A DNA stretch of 64,000 nt from Anastrepha obliqua (Eukaryota; Arthropoda; Insecta; Diptera; Tephritidae). Positions 19,940-32,430 of the stretch are shown here, piece after piece. The stretch spans positions 83,955,784 through 84,019,783 of the forward strand of contig NC_072893.1 in assembly GCF_027943255.1 (NCBI RefSeq), written 5' to 3'. How positions within the stretch are numbered: the stretch's first letter is position 1; the number at the start of each line of letters is the position of its first letter. The notes below the pieces were generated by a model. That model did no database searches. It saw nothing but the letters and a program-made list of their open reading frames with translations, and was not told the DNA's origin. Both the position numbers and the translations under genes were made by a program.

Positions 19940-22900
19940 CTGCAAACAAACAAATGTATTATTGTTTTCTTTAACATTTATAATAACTGCAGTTACTCAC
20001 ATAGCCCTGCAGTCGCTCCTCAATACGACGCACATCCATTAAAGCTTTGGGATCGGTTAACTCTAATGATGCTTTGCTCTTACCACTGTAACTGCGATTT
20101 AATGCCACTAAATCGTAGACGAAGGGTCTCAAGACCGACATTAATGTTTTCGATTGCTTTTTCAGCACCCGCAATGTGATCTCACAGCAGTGCCGATGCA
20201 TGCCTTCAACGCCCAACGGACCCATGGCAAATACCATATTATGTGTCAGACGGAAGGGCACCAATTCGGGATAGGCAAACAACTCGCCCTGATTGAAGAG
20301 ACAATTAAAGTCTACATGTACCGCATCGCCGTTCGTTTCGTCGAAGAGTAAGTTTTCGCCATGTCGATCGCCCAGTCCCAGTATATAGCCTACCATAGAC
20401 ATAACTGCGACAGTTTTTACGTAAGCACATCGGGCCTCATACCAACTGTTGGGCGTGCAAAAGCGACGTCGCAACCACTCCTGAAATACGGGCGGATGAG
20501 CGGGCAGAAGCGTGTCGACAAACACACTACGTTTCTTTTCTAAGGAATCAATTCTGGGCAATGCACATTGCCGCAACATACGGTCGGACAAGCCTAAGCC
20601 GCGCATGCGATATATTGAATTACAAATGGCACGAAATGAGTTCAACTTTGGCAGCCACTCCACCAAACCACATTCCTCATTGAAGGGTATAGCGGCATAT
20701 GTGCGAATGCGAAGGCATCGATGGCGTGCCTGATTTGATGGAAAATAGAGAGAATTTACTTCAAAATCGTTAATGGAACTAGCAACAAAAACTTACCTGT
20801 GAATCTTGATGCAGAAACCTTTTAACAAGACCATTGAATTCCATTAGTCGAAAATCTTTACGCAAATCGTCTTTCGGTTTCACCATCACTTCGTAGCATT
20901 TACCATCACTGCATCGAATGCTGATCTTTTTTGGTTTGGCAGCTGAGCGTAACACTGTTATTTCCTCCTTAATACCACAAATATAAATTTGCTGATATGG
21001 AAACGGATTTGTGGGCACTGACAATGGACTTGGTGTTGACGAGGATGAAGAAGAGGATGATGATCTCTGCACATTGTCTGGCGACAGATTTAAGTCCAAT
21101 GACGAAGAGGCAGACGTTAGTGGAAAAGACGCTTGCATATACTTTTCAAAAGGCAACAAAATATTGGAAAATTTCGGATCCTCAAATAGTTTCGGTAATT
21201 GCTTAACCAGAGTGCTCAACTCGTAGGTACGATCGTGCGCTACATCTTTGTTCGTTAGCTCAATCAGACGTTCAGCAAGTATATTGAAATCGTTTAACTG
21301 CTTTTGAAATTGTGGCTTTGCGAGACGCGCATCGGTGAAAATCAGTTTGCAGCGCTTGACACGATTCGTTTGCGACGACTTGAGTATGGGCAACAACATC
21401 CACAACGATTGCTGTGGAAAATGCTCGAGCAGCTTAATAACGATAGTGCGTAGTACGGCGAATACGTCATTTGACGGATGACAAATGCGACTCAGGAGTT
21501 GTGAGAAAGCTGTGTAAAATATGGCGGTTGGCAGCGCGTTGGCACAGCTGTTCATGAGCTCATTCATTTTTTTAGCTATTTCCTGCATGCTGCTCGCCTT
21601 GGCTGCTTGTGTAGCATCGCTGGTGGCCATCTCACACACGGATGCACAACGCGATGTAAAGTCCAGCCAAATACTAAGCAGACGCGGCAGTGATTGATAC
21701 ACGTTCTCACATCCACACTTCAGTGACTTTGCGTAATTTAACATAATATCAAACAACAGATTTCGGCCCATGTCGCCGTGCTCCTGTACCGCTGAATAGG
21801 ATTCGTAAATTTTCTCCATATATTGCGCATATTGCACGTAATATTTCTCCGAATTGTGATTGCCCACAATTGCTTCGCGAAAATAGCGCAAATTCAGCTC
21901 AGCGCAACTGTTCATTGATTCGGCGCTGTAAGTCGCCTGCAAATATTTCGCTTCCGCATAGAGAGCGCGATCAACAGCGCTTAGTGTGCGTACATTACGT
22001 TGACACTGCGCTTCCATGCGTTCCAATTTCTCTTCGAGCAATTTGAAGGCATGAGTCTGATCACCCTTTTGCCACAAAAGTTTTGCCTTCTCGATAAAAA
22101 GCGTTTTTGGTGCATACTCCGTCGCTTTCATTATGCATAATTGCGCTTGTTGCAGACTGCCGGCCTCGCGATACATCTGTACGCTGCGCAGCCATAGCTT
22201 GCCAATTTCAGCATCAATGGCGTCAATAACATTTTGACGAAGTGACGAAGACTCTGCATCAGGTGATTGCGTAGATAGCAGTTGCTTGCTTTCGATAAGA
22301 AGATTGCGGCGAAAACATAATATCGGCTCCATCACGCGCACTACCGGCTGCAATACACTTAGCCGCCTATCCCAATCGGTGAAAAAATCACGCACGCTTG
22401 AGAGACATTGACTGGCACCTGTTTCCAATCCGTAACTGGCAATCACCTGGTGAGTAAGCTCTTTATTCTTCTCCATCTCATTGAGCAAATGAAGCTTAAC
22501 GACGTCTTCATAGGAATGTGGGTAGGATTTCTGTTTTATGCCTGAGCTAGTGTGTATTGTCGAGAGCACATTGCGGCGTATCACATCCAAATGTTTTGTG
22601 AAATCGGCTATCGTTATAGTTTGCCCTTGAGCCTGTCTATGAGCAAAGGGCTGTCGGTAAAGTAAAAATGCCTCGGCGCATTGTATATTCCAATTGAATG
22701 TTTTACGACGCACCACCGAATCCTCGAACAGCTCCTGCAACTCATCGTAACGTCCCAGACGCCACAATAGCTCCGATTTGCATTCCTTAAAATAGTCGTC
22801 GGTGTAGTGGTCAGTTAATTTTTGCCAAAGGCCATCTGTGATCAAAAGTGCTGTTTCGGGTGTGTCCATGCGTAGATAACAGTTGATCATACCCTTTATG

Positions 22901-25900
22901 TGCTCTTGATTTATGGGCTCGTCGCTACTCATCAATTGCTCATAGCAGGCCTGTAGCTCTTGTGGCCTGTCTACGATACGATTAACCATGATCTCTTCGT
23001 TAAGACTGAGACCAGTCTTTTTAACGTATACGGCACCTTCAACTGAATCTGCGTCCAGAAGTTCCCCATGTATTTCTATCAAAAATGATATCTGCTCCTG
23101 CAGCCTTTGCTGCGAGTCCATTTCCTCAATGTATGCCTCCAAGTACATGAGCGCACGCGCATATTCATTCGAATGGTAATTGGCCTTGGCAATTAAAAGT
23201 TTGTCAAAACGCTGCACAAAATCGCGTACGCATTTATAATTATTGTCCTCTTCATTGACTTTAGCGCCAACGCTATTAAGGCGCTGCCATTCACGCACCC
23301 AGCGTTGCAAGAAGTCGATTTGCTCTGAACAGAGGTTCGTACAAGTACGGCAAATATGCTCCAGTGCGTCATACTGCAATGATTGGCCGGAACGCGTTCG
23401 TTGCGCTAACTCACCCGCCGACGATAGATCTACCGCGTACTTAGCTGAGACGAACTCTTTCAGTCCAGACGCCTCGTACACCGGCTGCTCGACAATACCT
23501 GCGCTACTAAAACTAAGCACCGCCTCAAACTCTTCATACACCTTTTGACGTTGTTTATCCGTACTATCTTGCAGTGCATGCAACAATATGTAGGGAAAAA
23601 ACGTGACCAATATATTGTTGTCACGCTTAATACTCGGTTTATAGGAATTCAACAAGTGTTTCGTTTCATCTGTTTGCACGAAGTCAATGAGACGCGCTGC
23701 CCAATTGAACGCCCAATCAGCGTAGTTGTGGCAGTAACTGCTATTGAAGATTGGATGGTCTGTGCAAGTATTTTCACGACGTGAATTTGTATAGCACGAC
23801 GTAAGCAACGGTTCCATCACTTGACGCATGCGCGCCGGCACTGCCTCCCAGACGTTCAATTTCTTATTCTCTATTGGTGAAACGCCGCAAGTCGCAAGTG
23901 TCTCTTGTATAGCCAAGGAAAAGTTGTCCACATATTTGGTATCCTTTTGAAATTGATAGGCGCGACAAAGTTCGGTGAGTGCCATTATGGCAAAACCATC
24001 TGTATGCACACTTAACGGCAACTCATCGCGCTGTTCGAATATATAATTCGTAGTTATGTAACTTGGGTCAATGGCACCCAATTCCCCCAAACACTTTGCC
24101 GAAGAAAGCTGCAAATTTGAATCCTCGTGTTTACAACCAGCCACCAACGTATCCACCACATTTTCAATTAGCGGATCGACGAGCATTTCGCTCAGCACCA
24201 TATGGTTAATGTCAGAACGATGGAGGGCTATAAAGTCACGCAAATATGTGAGCCCATAAATACGTACTTGCGAATTTTCATTTGTAATTTGCCGATAGAG
24301 AAAACCAATCTTTTCGAGCAATGTGGAACGTTCACTTTTCAGTATCTCTGTCTGCCGTGCGACGCACTGACGTATAGCCGGCGTGACACCCTTCAATTGC
24401 TCCACAAAATACAAATCTGGGATATATGCGCCCAGCAGACTATCATTCTTCAGTATCACAAACTCATAAATGGCATTCACTTCAGCTTCACTGTGCGCCA
24501 GTAGCGGTTGTAGTGATGCCACAATGCGGCTCAACGACGGACCCAACTCCTGAATATTTACAATATGTAAAAAAATGTTCCAAACCTTTAGGCATATGAT
24601 TTGTAAATGACGATCCGGCAGTGATAGTACAAAACTCAGCATGGCGATGATTTTAAAACGGAATTGTGTGACATGTTTGGCACCCACAAAACGTAATATT
24701 TGCCCAAGACTGTAAAGCGCCTCCTCTTTCAGCGATTTTTCGAAAGTCGGTTCGGCCAGACATGTCTCGAAGTAGGTGATCACGCCCAAGAAGCGATCAG
24801 CAATGAATTTCGCAAAATCGCTAGTTTGAGATTGCACAATGCCAGCTGTGTTGCCACTTTCGGCTGTAGCGCGTGCGCTGCCGGTGTCGTTGAAGAGTAA
24901 ACACTGAAACGCCTTCATGACGAAATGGGGATTGCGATTGAAGTAGACGAGGAATTCGGAGACTGTTTGCTTTATTGTGGAGAAAGTGGAAATAAGGAAG
25001 AACATTGCATAGATAATATAAATAAATAAAATAGTGATGAATAAATGTGGCAAATGAAGAAGTTGCATTTATCCGAAATTAGTGTTTGGTGAGATTAAAC
25101 TTAAATTTGTGGTGTGCGCCTTATGATTGCTCTACATACAGGAGGGTACTACGTTCCCACGAAAGTTGGATCTGCGTTTTCGGAAAGACTCGGATTTATG
25201 TATATCCAACTAAGGGCTGTCAATCCAACAGTATTCATCAAACATTTACGGGTAATGTTTATGCTAATACACCACCACCAACAACAACAACAACAGTTTT
25301 ATGATAGCTCAGCTCTGTGATTTGGCCACAGAGACTTCTGAGCATACATTCTAGAATCTGAAGCAGCGCCAAACTGGCAGGAAAAGTATCTCGACCCAGG
25401 GTAGGTGGGTCAGCTATCAGCGCAGATCCTTTAAGAGTTTATAAGAAACTTAAGTCTTGACGAAGTATTATGAGGGTTTAAGGGCGCGAAAGATCTTAAG
25501 ACGGCAATGCGCACCTCAAATGTTTATATTTTAATCTATCTATACTAATATATATTGAGTACAGGGTTTTCTTTAGCGAAGATATTACGAAAGCCTCTGA
25601 GTACGGAAATAAACAATAAATCTTCAGTCATAATCTTAAAATGAAAATTAGAATCGAACTGTGTGTGTAATTTCGGACTAAATGACAGTATGTCCTGAGT
25701 CCAGCTTTAAAATAGTCAATGTAGCAAACTCATTACTCAGCAAACTACAACTGTACATATAGTAAAGTTGCTACAAACGAGAAGCTTTACAAATCAAAGG
25801 AAGAAAGATTAAAAAAAATAATAATAATAATAATTGACGCGTACACTTCTGTTAGATGTTTGGCCGAGCTCCTCCTCCTATTTGTGGTGTGCATCTTAAT

Positions 25901-28900
25901 GTTGTTCCACAAATGGAGGGAGCTACAATTTTAAGCCGACTCTGAACGGCAAACGGTTTTTATGAGGGGTTTTTTCATGGCAGAAATACACAGAGGTTTG
26001 CTATTGCCTGCCGAGGGGCGTCCGCTAATAGAAAACATGTTTTCTATTATTTGATGCTAATGCGCATGATTGATTGATGGAAGATTGAAACAATGAATAT
26101 AAATCTGAACGATAAAAATCGGTTTTATAAATTAGCCCGCTCAGGACCAAACCCATATAAGGAAAGTAGTAAAGAGCAGTTCTAAACGTAATTGCTTACA
26201 TACCTTCACATCCGTATTCATAAGTTTTTCTAAACTGAACTCTGTGCATCTAAGAATCAATTCAATACACTTGTTGCCCACCTCTGCCTCTTCAGTTAAA
26301 TAGATATGTGTATAGATGCGAAGAAATGAAGCGACAAAGATCATAGATATCGGCTTTCGTGTCAATTTTGATATGGATACTATTAGCCCTTTACAGAGTG
26401 GCTCCTTCACGCAATAAGGTAGGATCATGGTCGTCAGAAGTCGATAGTAGCGACAGATAAACTCTTGAACGCACGAAAAGCCTAACATTTTTGTGAACTA
26501 TTAATGAAAAGAATATTGTACATTTGTATGTAAATAATCAATGATCACTTTAAATGCTTGCTTTACTTACCGCTTTAAGCGAACGGGTCAGTCGTACGCC
26601 ATTCTGCAAAAAAATCTGAACTGCCAGTTGCACTACTAAGGTAAGCGCATCACGCTTGTACCAATTCCATAAGCGTATAGGTTGCAACCCATGCTTAGCG
26701 CACATTTCTGTCGCGCAAAGCACTGCCTCCTGTACGACCATCGATTGTGGATGCAATAGATAGAAGAAAGTCATTTTAAAGAAGTGAAAAATCCATATTT
26801 CGCTTATATCACTATGCGCACAGCACGTAATGAGTTCCAGCAATTTTAGTTGGATACAGCGTTGCAAATCACACGATGACGGTGCCCGCGAAGACGTAGA
26901 AGAGATTATAGGTTGTAACTGCAGTGACTTCAGAATTTGTTGCAATATCAGCTTTGCCAATTTCATGATAAACTGTTCATTACTCGTAGCAATCAATTGC
27001 GGTACAAGTGTATGTAATATCTGCAAATTCAGTTTAGAGATATCCGGAACCTTCTGCAGGACAATGTAAAAGTCATCTGAGCTTATTCCCGACAGTTCCA
27101 AGTGGTGGCCGATTGGCGTAAATACAGGGTTGAGTTGTGTTAGCAATGTTTCACACAATTTGAGACGCACTGAAGCTGGTAAAAGTGGTTGCGTTTTACA
27201 TCCTTTCGGAAGTACACCATTTTCGCTTTTACACCTTAGCAAGATGACTTTATGTGCCCGCATATACGCATATATTTGCACAGCCGACGTACACTCGTTG
27301 GCATTACACATCTGGCACATAATGACATGTTCCTGAAAGGGCACATCAGATTTGGCCATAGGCGACAGCCGGAGAAACACGCGACAAGTTGCAGCGCCAG
27401 CACCAGCGCAAAAGGAATTTTGTAGCATAAGAACCAATAATGAAGGCACATCTTGCAGAGCGGGAACGAAATCACGCAACACGCAACCTAGCGATACCCA
27501 CCCGCGTGCGATTAACGTATGGAAGTGCTCACAAAAAGTCTTACGCAATCTTGCCGACTCTATTACCGGACTTTCAATGAAGATGCGACGCATGAAACCG
27601 TCATAAAGAGTTCTTATGTTGTTAACTACCTCAACTGGTTCATCGATATTTAAACTGACAAGCGCGCGAAATGACTCAAAAGCAAGAGCTTGTAAATAGC
27701 GGGTTGGTCGTCGTTGCTGCGTAGTACTATGCAGACTGTCACTAATACTTAAGAGCAATCTACTTTGTAATCCCGTATCTAGCACACTTCTCATACTAGT
27801 GCTGTTCATAATCAAGGCAGCAATGTCAATATATAACACAGACAATTCAGAATCCTTTATATCTATTTTTGTCTTCTCGGCACAGTATCGTAAAATAATG
27901 TCATGAAGCTTTGAAACGTATTCTTCGTCTACCAACGGTGCAAATAGATTTATACCATTACGATAATTTTCTCGTAACACTTCGTCAAGGGAGTGTGTCC
28001 GTAGTGCATTAAGTTGCATACGGTGGCAGAGACGATGTTCTGCGTAGATAACGGCTTTCAGCCACGGTTTCAAGCGCTTCAAAGAACCCATTTTGAGTTC
28101 GGAAATATTTAGAGTATCGAAAATCCTTTGTTTGAAGAATTTTAAAACTCGTAATCGCTCTGCTATTTGGTCATTACGATGTGCAAGTATCACCGATAAT
28201 AGCAACAGCACGTTTTCATTTCTTTCCGATAGTATCATAAGCTTATCTGCTTCTTTGAACACTACGTCTTCCTCGCCTTCCTCCAATGGTAATTGTAATA
28301 TAAATTCTACAATCACATGGATAAATTCGCCCAAATTTGTTTCATCGTTTTTATGCAAGACTTTTTGCTCTAATTCAGCGCAATTATATAGCAAGCTAAT
28401 AGCTAACATCGTCAAGGCACGTCGTGTCCACTGGAGTTCGGTGGCGAAACGCATTAATGTCTGCAACATGGTAACGCTCACATCTTTCAAGCCATTCAGT
28501 TCATCGAGGCTCATATAACGTGCGTGCAGCCAAAGTGGCACTTGACCCCATAGTATAACTAGTGATTGCATGGTCAATTGTCCATAATGTTCTATCGTCT
28601 CTGTGCATTCACATGACGCTTCAAAGATGCCCTGGCAATATCTTAGCGCCATCAGTTTCGTAGTTAAATCACATTCACGTACCGCTTGCAGCGCACATAT
28701 CATTGATTCTGCAAATAATTGCGGAAATAATGAATAACCAATCGAAGATGCGTACCGAAGTACACGCAATAGGAAGCGCACTCTTTCATCCACTTTTTTC
28801 AGTGGGACAAGTATAGTTTGAAAACAAAATTGTTCATCTATTTCACGCAAACACGGATCGTTGCTAAAGAACGCTGTAATCTCCACGCATTGATCTGGGA

Positions 28901-29383
28901 TAGAACTTGCGTTCTCAGTGTTCTCCTCGCGTTGTTCGTCAAGCAACTGCAGAGCGTATGTCAGTTGATCAATGGCCTTCACATATGCTGCCACCAGTCG
29001 TTCGAATAGCAGTGCCTGATTTATCATGCAAGAGTGCAGCACCTTCTGTTGTAACTGAATGTTGCAGTCAATCATTCTAAAAAATATCCCATCACTTCAT
29101 TATCAATGAAAATTCAGAAATTGTTTCCTTACCCCAAATCACTGACACTACTGACATTGTCGCTGTTGTTCGAATCGTCGAATCCTTTTATGAATTTACT
29201 TATAATCCAGAATACAAAAGTATCCTGAAAACGATTATTTAGTTCGCGTAAAGAGGGACGTATGAGTGAAGGCTCTCGGCAAAGGATACCATCAACAAAT
29301 GCGAATACGTCTTTTAAATCGGTACCATCACGGGTAACTAAATCGTACAGTAATTTCCAGATATCTTTCCGACGCGCAGACAT
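19814..29383 (-). CDS. mei-41: ATR checkpoint kinase (mei-41 orthologue), complete gene
   Basis: PI3K-related Ser/Thr kinase that senses RPA-coated single-stranded DNA in the nucleus and drives the DNA-damage/replication checkpoint. Six coding exons, joined by GT/AG sites: 29383-29133, 29076-26571, 26461-26204, 24969-20797, 20729-20001 and 19939-19814. They sum to 8043 nt, 2680 residues, close to human ATR (2644) and somewhat longer than fly mei-41. Order: helical HEAT-type repeats from the N-terminus; FAT region in exon 4; kinase ~2330-2600 with ATP lysine ~2369 (MVKPKDDLRKD), catalytic loop GDRHGENLLFD (Asp ~2517) and VHVDFN (Asp ~2536); FATC at the C-terminus. A poly-serine run precedes the kinase. 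The start ATG (AGAAATGTCT) has an in-frame TGA three codons upstream. No frameshift or premature stop. Confidence 0.95.
20001..20729 (-). CDS. mei-41: mei-41 exon 5, kinase core
   Basis: Starts ARHRCLRIRTYAAIPFNEEC after acceptor CATCAAATCAG, and the 67-bp intron upstream is short. Holds the catalytic loop GLGDRHGENLLFD and the metal-binding VHVDFNCLFNQGE, both intact. Ends LQGY before donor GTGAGT (20000-19995). Confidence 0.93.
20797..24969 (-). CDS. mei-41: mei-41 exon 4
   Basis: 4173 nt (1391 codons), beginning QTVSEFLVYFNRNPHFVMKA after acceptor CACAATAAAG and ending HQDSQ before donor GTAAGT (20796-20791). Encodes the middle solenoid, the FAT domain, a serine-rich linker and the kinase N-lobe (YICGIKEEITVLRSAAKPKK, then CYEVMVKPKDDLRKDFRLME). 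The frame stays open into the upstream intron, but that hydrophobic extension is not protein. Confidence 0.93.
25080..25296 (+). repeat. SINE tail piece plus CAA-tailed repeat in mei-41 intron 3
   Basis: TTTGTGGTGTGCGCCTTATG at ~25107-25126 is a fragment of the tRNA-headed SINE tail (reverse orientation). From 25153 (GTTCCCACGAAAG) to 25296 runs a diverged copy of a second repeat: ...TATATCCAACTAAGGGCTG..., ending in (CAA)n at 25279-25294. Both lie in the 1.2-kb third intron. Confidence 0.55.
25850..26050 (-). repeat. tRNA-headed SINE 3' part in mei-41 intron 3
   Basis: Reverse copy of the SINE body: GAGCTCCTCCTCCTATTTGT, GTTGTTCCACAAATGGAGGG, GCCGACTCTGAACGGCA, TTTTTTCATGGCAGAAATAC and CTAATAGAAAAC occur in the same order as the reverse complement of the 42726-43000 copy. 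It is inserted in the intron between exons 3 and 4. Confidence 0.8.
26204..26461 (-). CDS. mei-41: mei-41 exon 3
   Basis: 258 nt in phase 0 at both ends. The acceptor lies after GTTCAAGAG and the donor is GTATGT (26203-26198). Encodes FICRYYRLLTTMILPYCVKE through CTEFSLEKLMNTDVK, part of the solenoid. The exact acceptor was chosen because it alone keeps the frame with exon 2. Confidence 0.82.
26571..29076 (-). CDS. mei-41: mei-41 exon 2
   Basis: 2506 nt, bounded by acceptor TATTTTTTAG and donor GTAAGT (26570-26565). Encodes ~835 residues of helical HEAT-like solenoid (residues ~84-919), including segments conserved in the family such as VLCATEMCAKHGLQPIRLWN near its end. Uninterrupted frame. 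Confidence 0.9.
29133..29383 (-). CDS. mei-41: mei-41 exon 1
   Basis: Starts MSARRKDIWKLLYDLVTRDG and encodes the N-terminal helical repeats. It ends GAT TTG GG before donor GTAAGG (29132-29127) in phase 2. The split codon is completed by the A at 29076, giving GGA-ATG. Confidence 0.88.
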
Positions 29384-32300
29384 TTCTATTCATTTATTTC
29401 AGATCTTTCGTCTACTAAAATCAAAAATTCCGATAAATACTGAAGCAAAGCAATTTGTGAAATTAAATTAAATAAAGACGATAGGCGCCAAACAGACTTC
29501 ATCAGCTGTTTTTGCATGTTAAAAAATTGTATAGTGTTGGTAAACGTTTTTTAATATATTTGTTTTGATTTTCTTGGCAAGTTTGCCAACATCTATTGAA
29601 AGCAGTGGTTTTTAACAATGGCCATACAATAAAAAATAAGAAGCTGAATTTTGAAAAATATGTAGGAAAAAATTTAAACAAAAACAAGTTAGCAAAAGTG
29701 TGGAATTATTCCAATATCAGGTACTTTTTGAATAGTTTCCTCTATGAGGGTGAATGCTGGCATACAAAAATTAAATACATAAGACCAAATATAATTGTGT
29801 AGTGGCTAATTTGTATTGGAAAAGTACATGAACTCAACTATTATTTGAGTGCGACAGTAAAACGAATAGCAAAGAGAAAACACGCCAAATTTTGCAAATA
29901 TTTTTCTATCCAATTTCGAAGTCGAAGATGCGCCACGCTCTGGAACACCAATTGTTGAATAATATGGCTTCTGGTAACGGTCAAGCATTGTTTGACAAGA
30001 ACTTTATATGTGTGCGTGTCGGGTGCTTGACGCTAATATCTAAAATTTTTGATTTCTACCGACAACAAGTATGTGTGACACGACGCCACCCGACTGCACT
30101 AACACATACAAAGCGCAGTCAAGCATGCTGTATCGTCACCAGAGGCCAATAGAAATCGTTGAATAAAAGCATTACGTAAGCATTTTTCATTGCCTGCAGC
30201 TAACGATGTATCTCCACAGGTAATCCATTATTGCCAAACGGCTATCATTATGCCTGACAGATATAAGAAATATCTATACAAATCGTTATGTGAGAGCATT
30301 TGATATCTTGGGGTAAGTATTTGTGGAATGGCATTAACCAAGTATGTTGTTTGGGGAAATATTTATTGTAGTATAATGTCTATTGCCTTGAAAAAAAAAG
30401 GTTAAAAGGGGCCGATAGAGGGATATATCCCCATCTTAAACTGAAAACCGCACCCGCCGGAGGCTTATAGTTTTTAAGTAATTTAATGTTAAAGTTCTGT
30501 AATTTAACGAAAAGTTGGTGTTGCCATACACCTGAAATAAAAACGAAGTTCGAACTCTCTTTCTTTGCGTAGAATTCCTTTTTGCGTAGGCGGCCTTCGG
30601 CCGCGCTTCTAAAAAATAACCCTCATCAGTGCAACTCCGGCTCGCAATCCACAGTATTTTTGCGTAGAACTCCTTTGCGTGTTAAAACCCTTGAACCCAA
30701 TATTAAAACGTCATATGCGTGTATGTGTAAGGAGGCACAATAAGCCCGAGCCCAGCTCATTAACCCTACACTCAAATACTTCATTTTTGTTCATATTTTT
30801 TATTTTATTTGCCCGCATCCGGCAACACCATACTGTTGTTATTCCAATCTTCTTCTTACACCCCATTTACACACGGAGACATCTGGAATGGAGACACGGA
30901 AAATTCTCTTTTCATGTCTCATTCGCGGACGCACGGGCAAAATTGTTTTCGGCGACATTTTGACATTTAATACTTTAGCATCGTCTGGTTCGGATGCATT
31001 CTAGCACGCGCTTACATGTAAAGCAGAGAGCGTTCGACAACAGTTTCTTAAATATATGAATGAAAAATGCAAACTGGTTAAATAATAAATAATTTGTTGT
31101 TTTTTTTATTGAAATATATTTATAAATTCTTATACTTGAATAAAAAAAATTAAATTAAAAATACTTCATATGTAAATAATTAACTTAAAATTAAACTGAG
31201 TATCTAGAAATGCAGGGAAAAATTAGAAATCAACATAAACATGTCCCATAACTATTTTAAATTATACCACTTTACTAGCAAAAATAATTGTGCATTTCCC
31301 AAGCAGCGTTCGTATGTTTGTCATCGTTGTTATCTTCCGTTTGCTTGAAAACCAACACATAACTTAGAACTTTCTTCCACAAAAGAAGAAAAGGAATGAA
31401 GCAACTGTCAAAAATTGCTTTAAGATTGGAAATACGAATAAGAAGCACAAAGCGTGTCGCCAGTACAGGAGACAAATTCCCTTCTCTCTTCCGCGACCGT
31501 CCTTCACCCCCGAACAAAATGTTTCCCTTCCAGAGGAGACATCGTGTAAATGGGCACTTATTCGCGTTTGAAATTGGAAAGTGATTATATGGACAAATGC
31601 ATTTGCATTTAATTTTAATAAAAATAATTCGAATATAAGGATAAAAATAAGTAAAAACATGCATGTGAGTGAAAATTTGGTGAATTTTAGTGAAGTGTTA
31701 AAAAATATAATATATAGTGTAATGTGCCAAATTATAGTGAAGTTCCCGAGGGCATTTTGAAGGCAAATAATTACGAAATTATTATTTCCCGAATAATTTG
31801 GAGTTATAAAGAGTGTTCCTTAACACCTCATTAACATCCCCACCAAGTTTTATTAATAAAGACATTATAGTTTGCCAAAAATTGCCCAATAGACATTATT
31901 GCGAATTCCAGCCGTTGTTTGCGTTAAATTGATACATTTTTTTTACATTGCAACAAATTGCAGAAGAAAAGCAACATATTTTTATTGACAATATATTTTC
32001 CTTGTTTCATTATTGCTGCTACCGAAAATTTTATTGCCACTCAATTTTGTTACCGAAAATTATTACAACTTCAAAGAACAACAATTCTGGTGCACTGGTA
32101 ACGTTGTCAAAAGCGTAAAACCCACCATAGACACATTTTTTTGCCCTACATGATGAAAAGGTGAACTATTATTTTTATAAGGGCTAGTTGTAGGTAAGTT
32201 AGTAAGCTGCTACAACAACAACAACCCCTATGAGCCGGAAGAGCTTATGCACTCTTAGTAAATTCAATATCCAGATGAGCCCAACGACCAGTAAGGACCT

Positions 32301-32430
32301 ACTCTCGAAGGATGACAAAGCCTTAAGCATATCCTGGCTGTCGCTTGGAATAAAGAATTCGCTCATTCCGGAGATGTCTTTGAACTCTGCACCTAGACAG
32401 ATGACGTACTACTCCGCTTGATGGACTTTA
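29384..32430. other. Intergenic region upstream of mei-41
   Basis: Holds the mei-41 5' flank. No conserved promoter box could be placed with confidence. Around 30560-30680 there are two TTTGCGTAGAA(T/C)TCCTTT phrases and a short GCGGCC/GGCCGC inverted repeat with a TTC loop, probably an unclassified dispersed repeat. Frames at 30679-30963 and 31275-31664 have no recognisable domain. Confidence 0.4.

Noticed and set aside
24970..25068. Hydrophobic N-terminal extension of the mei-41 exon-4 frame that looks like a signal peptide
   Set aside because: It lies upstream of the splice acceptor at 24970; translating it would break the join with exon 3. It is intron read-through.
20997..29009. Numerous forward-strand open frames of 60-140 codons across the mei-41 exons
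   Set aside because: All are antisense shadows of a long conserved coding sequence on the reverse strand.
31275..31664. 129-codon reverse frame upstream of mei-41
   Set aside because: No recognisable domain or supporting splice or start context, and phenylalanine/isoleucine-rich composition typical of translated A/T-rich DNA.
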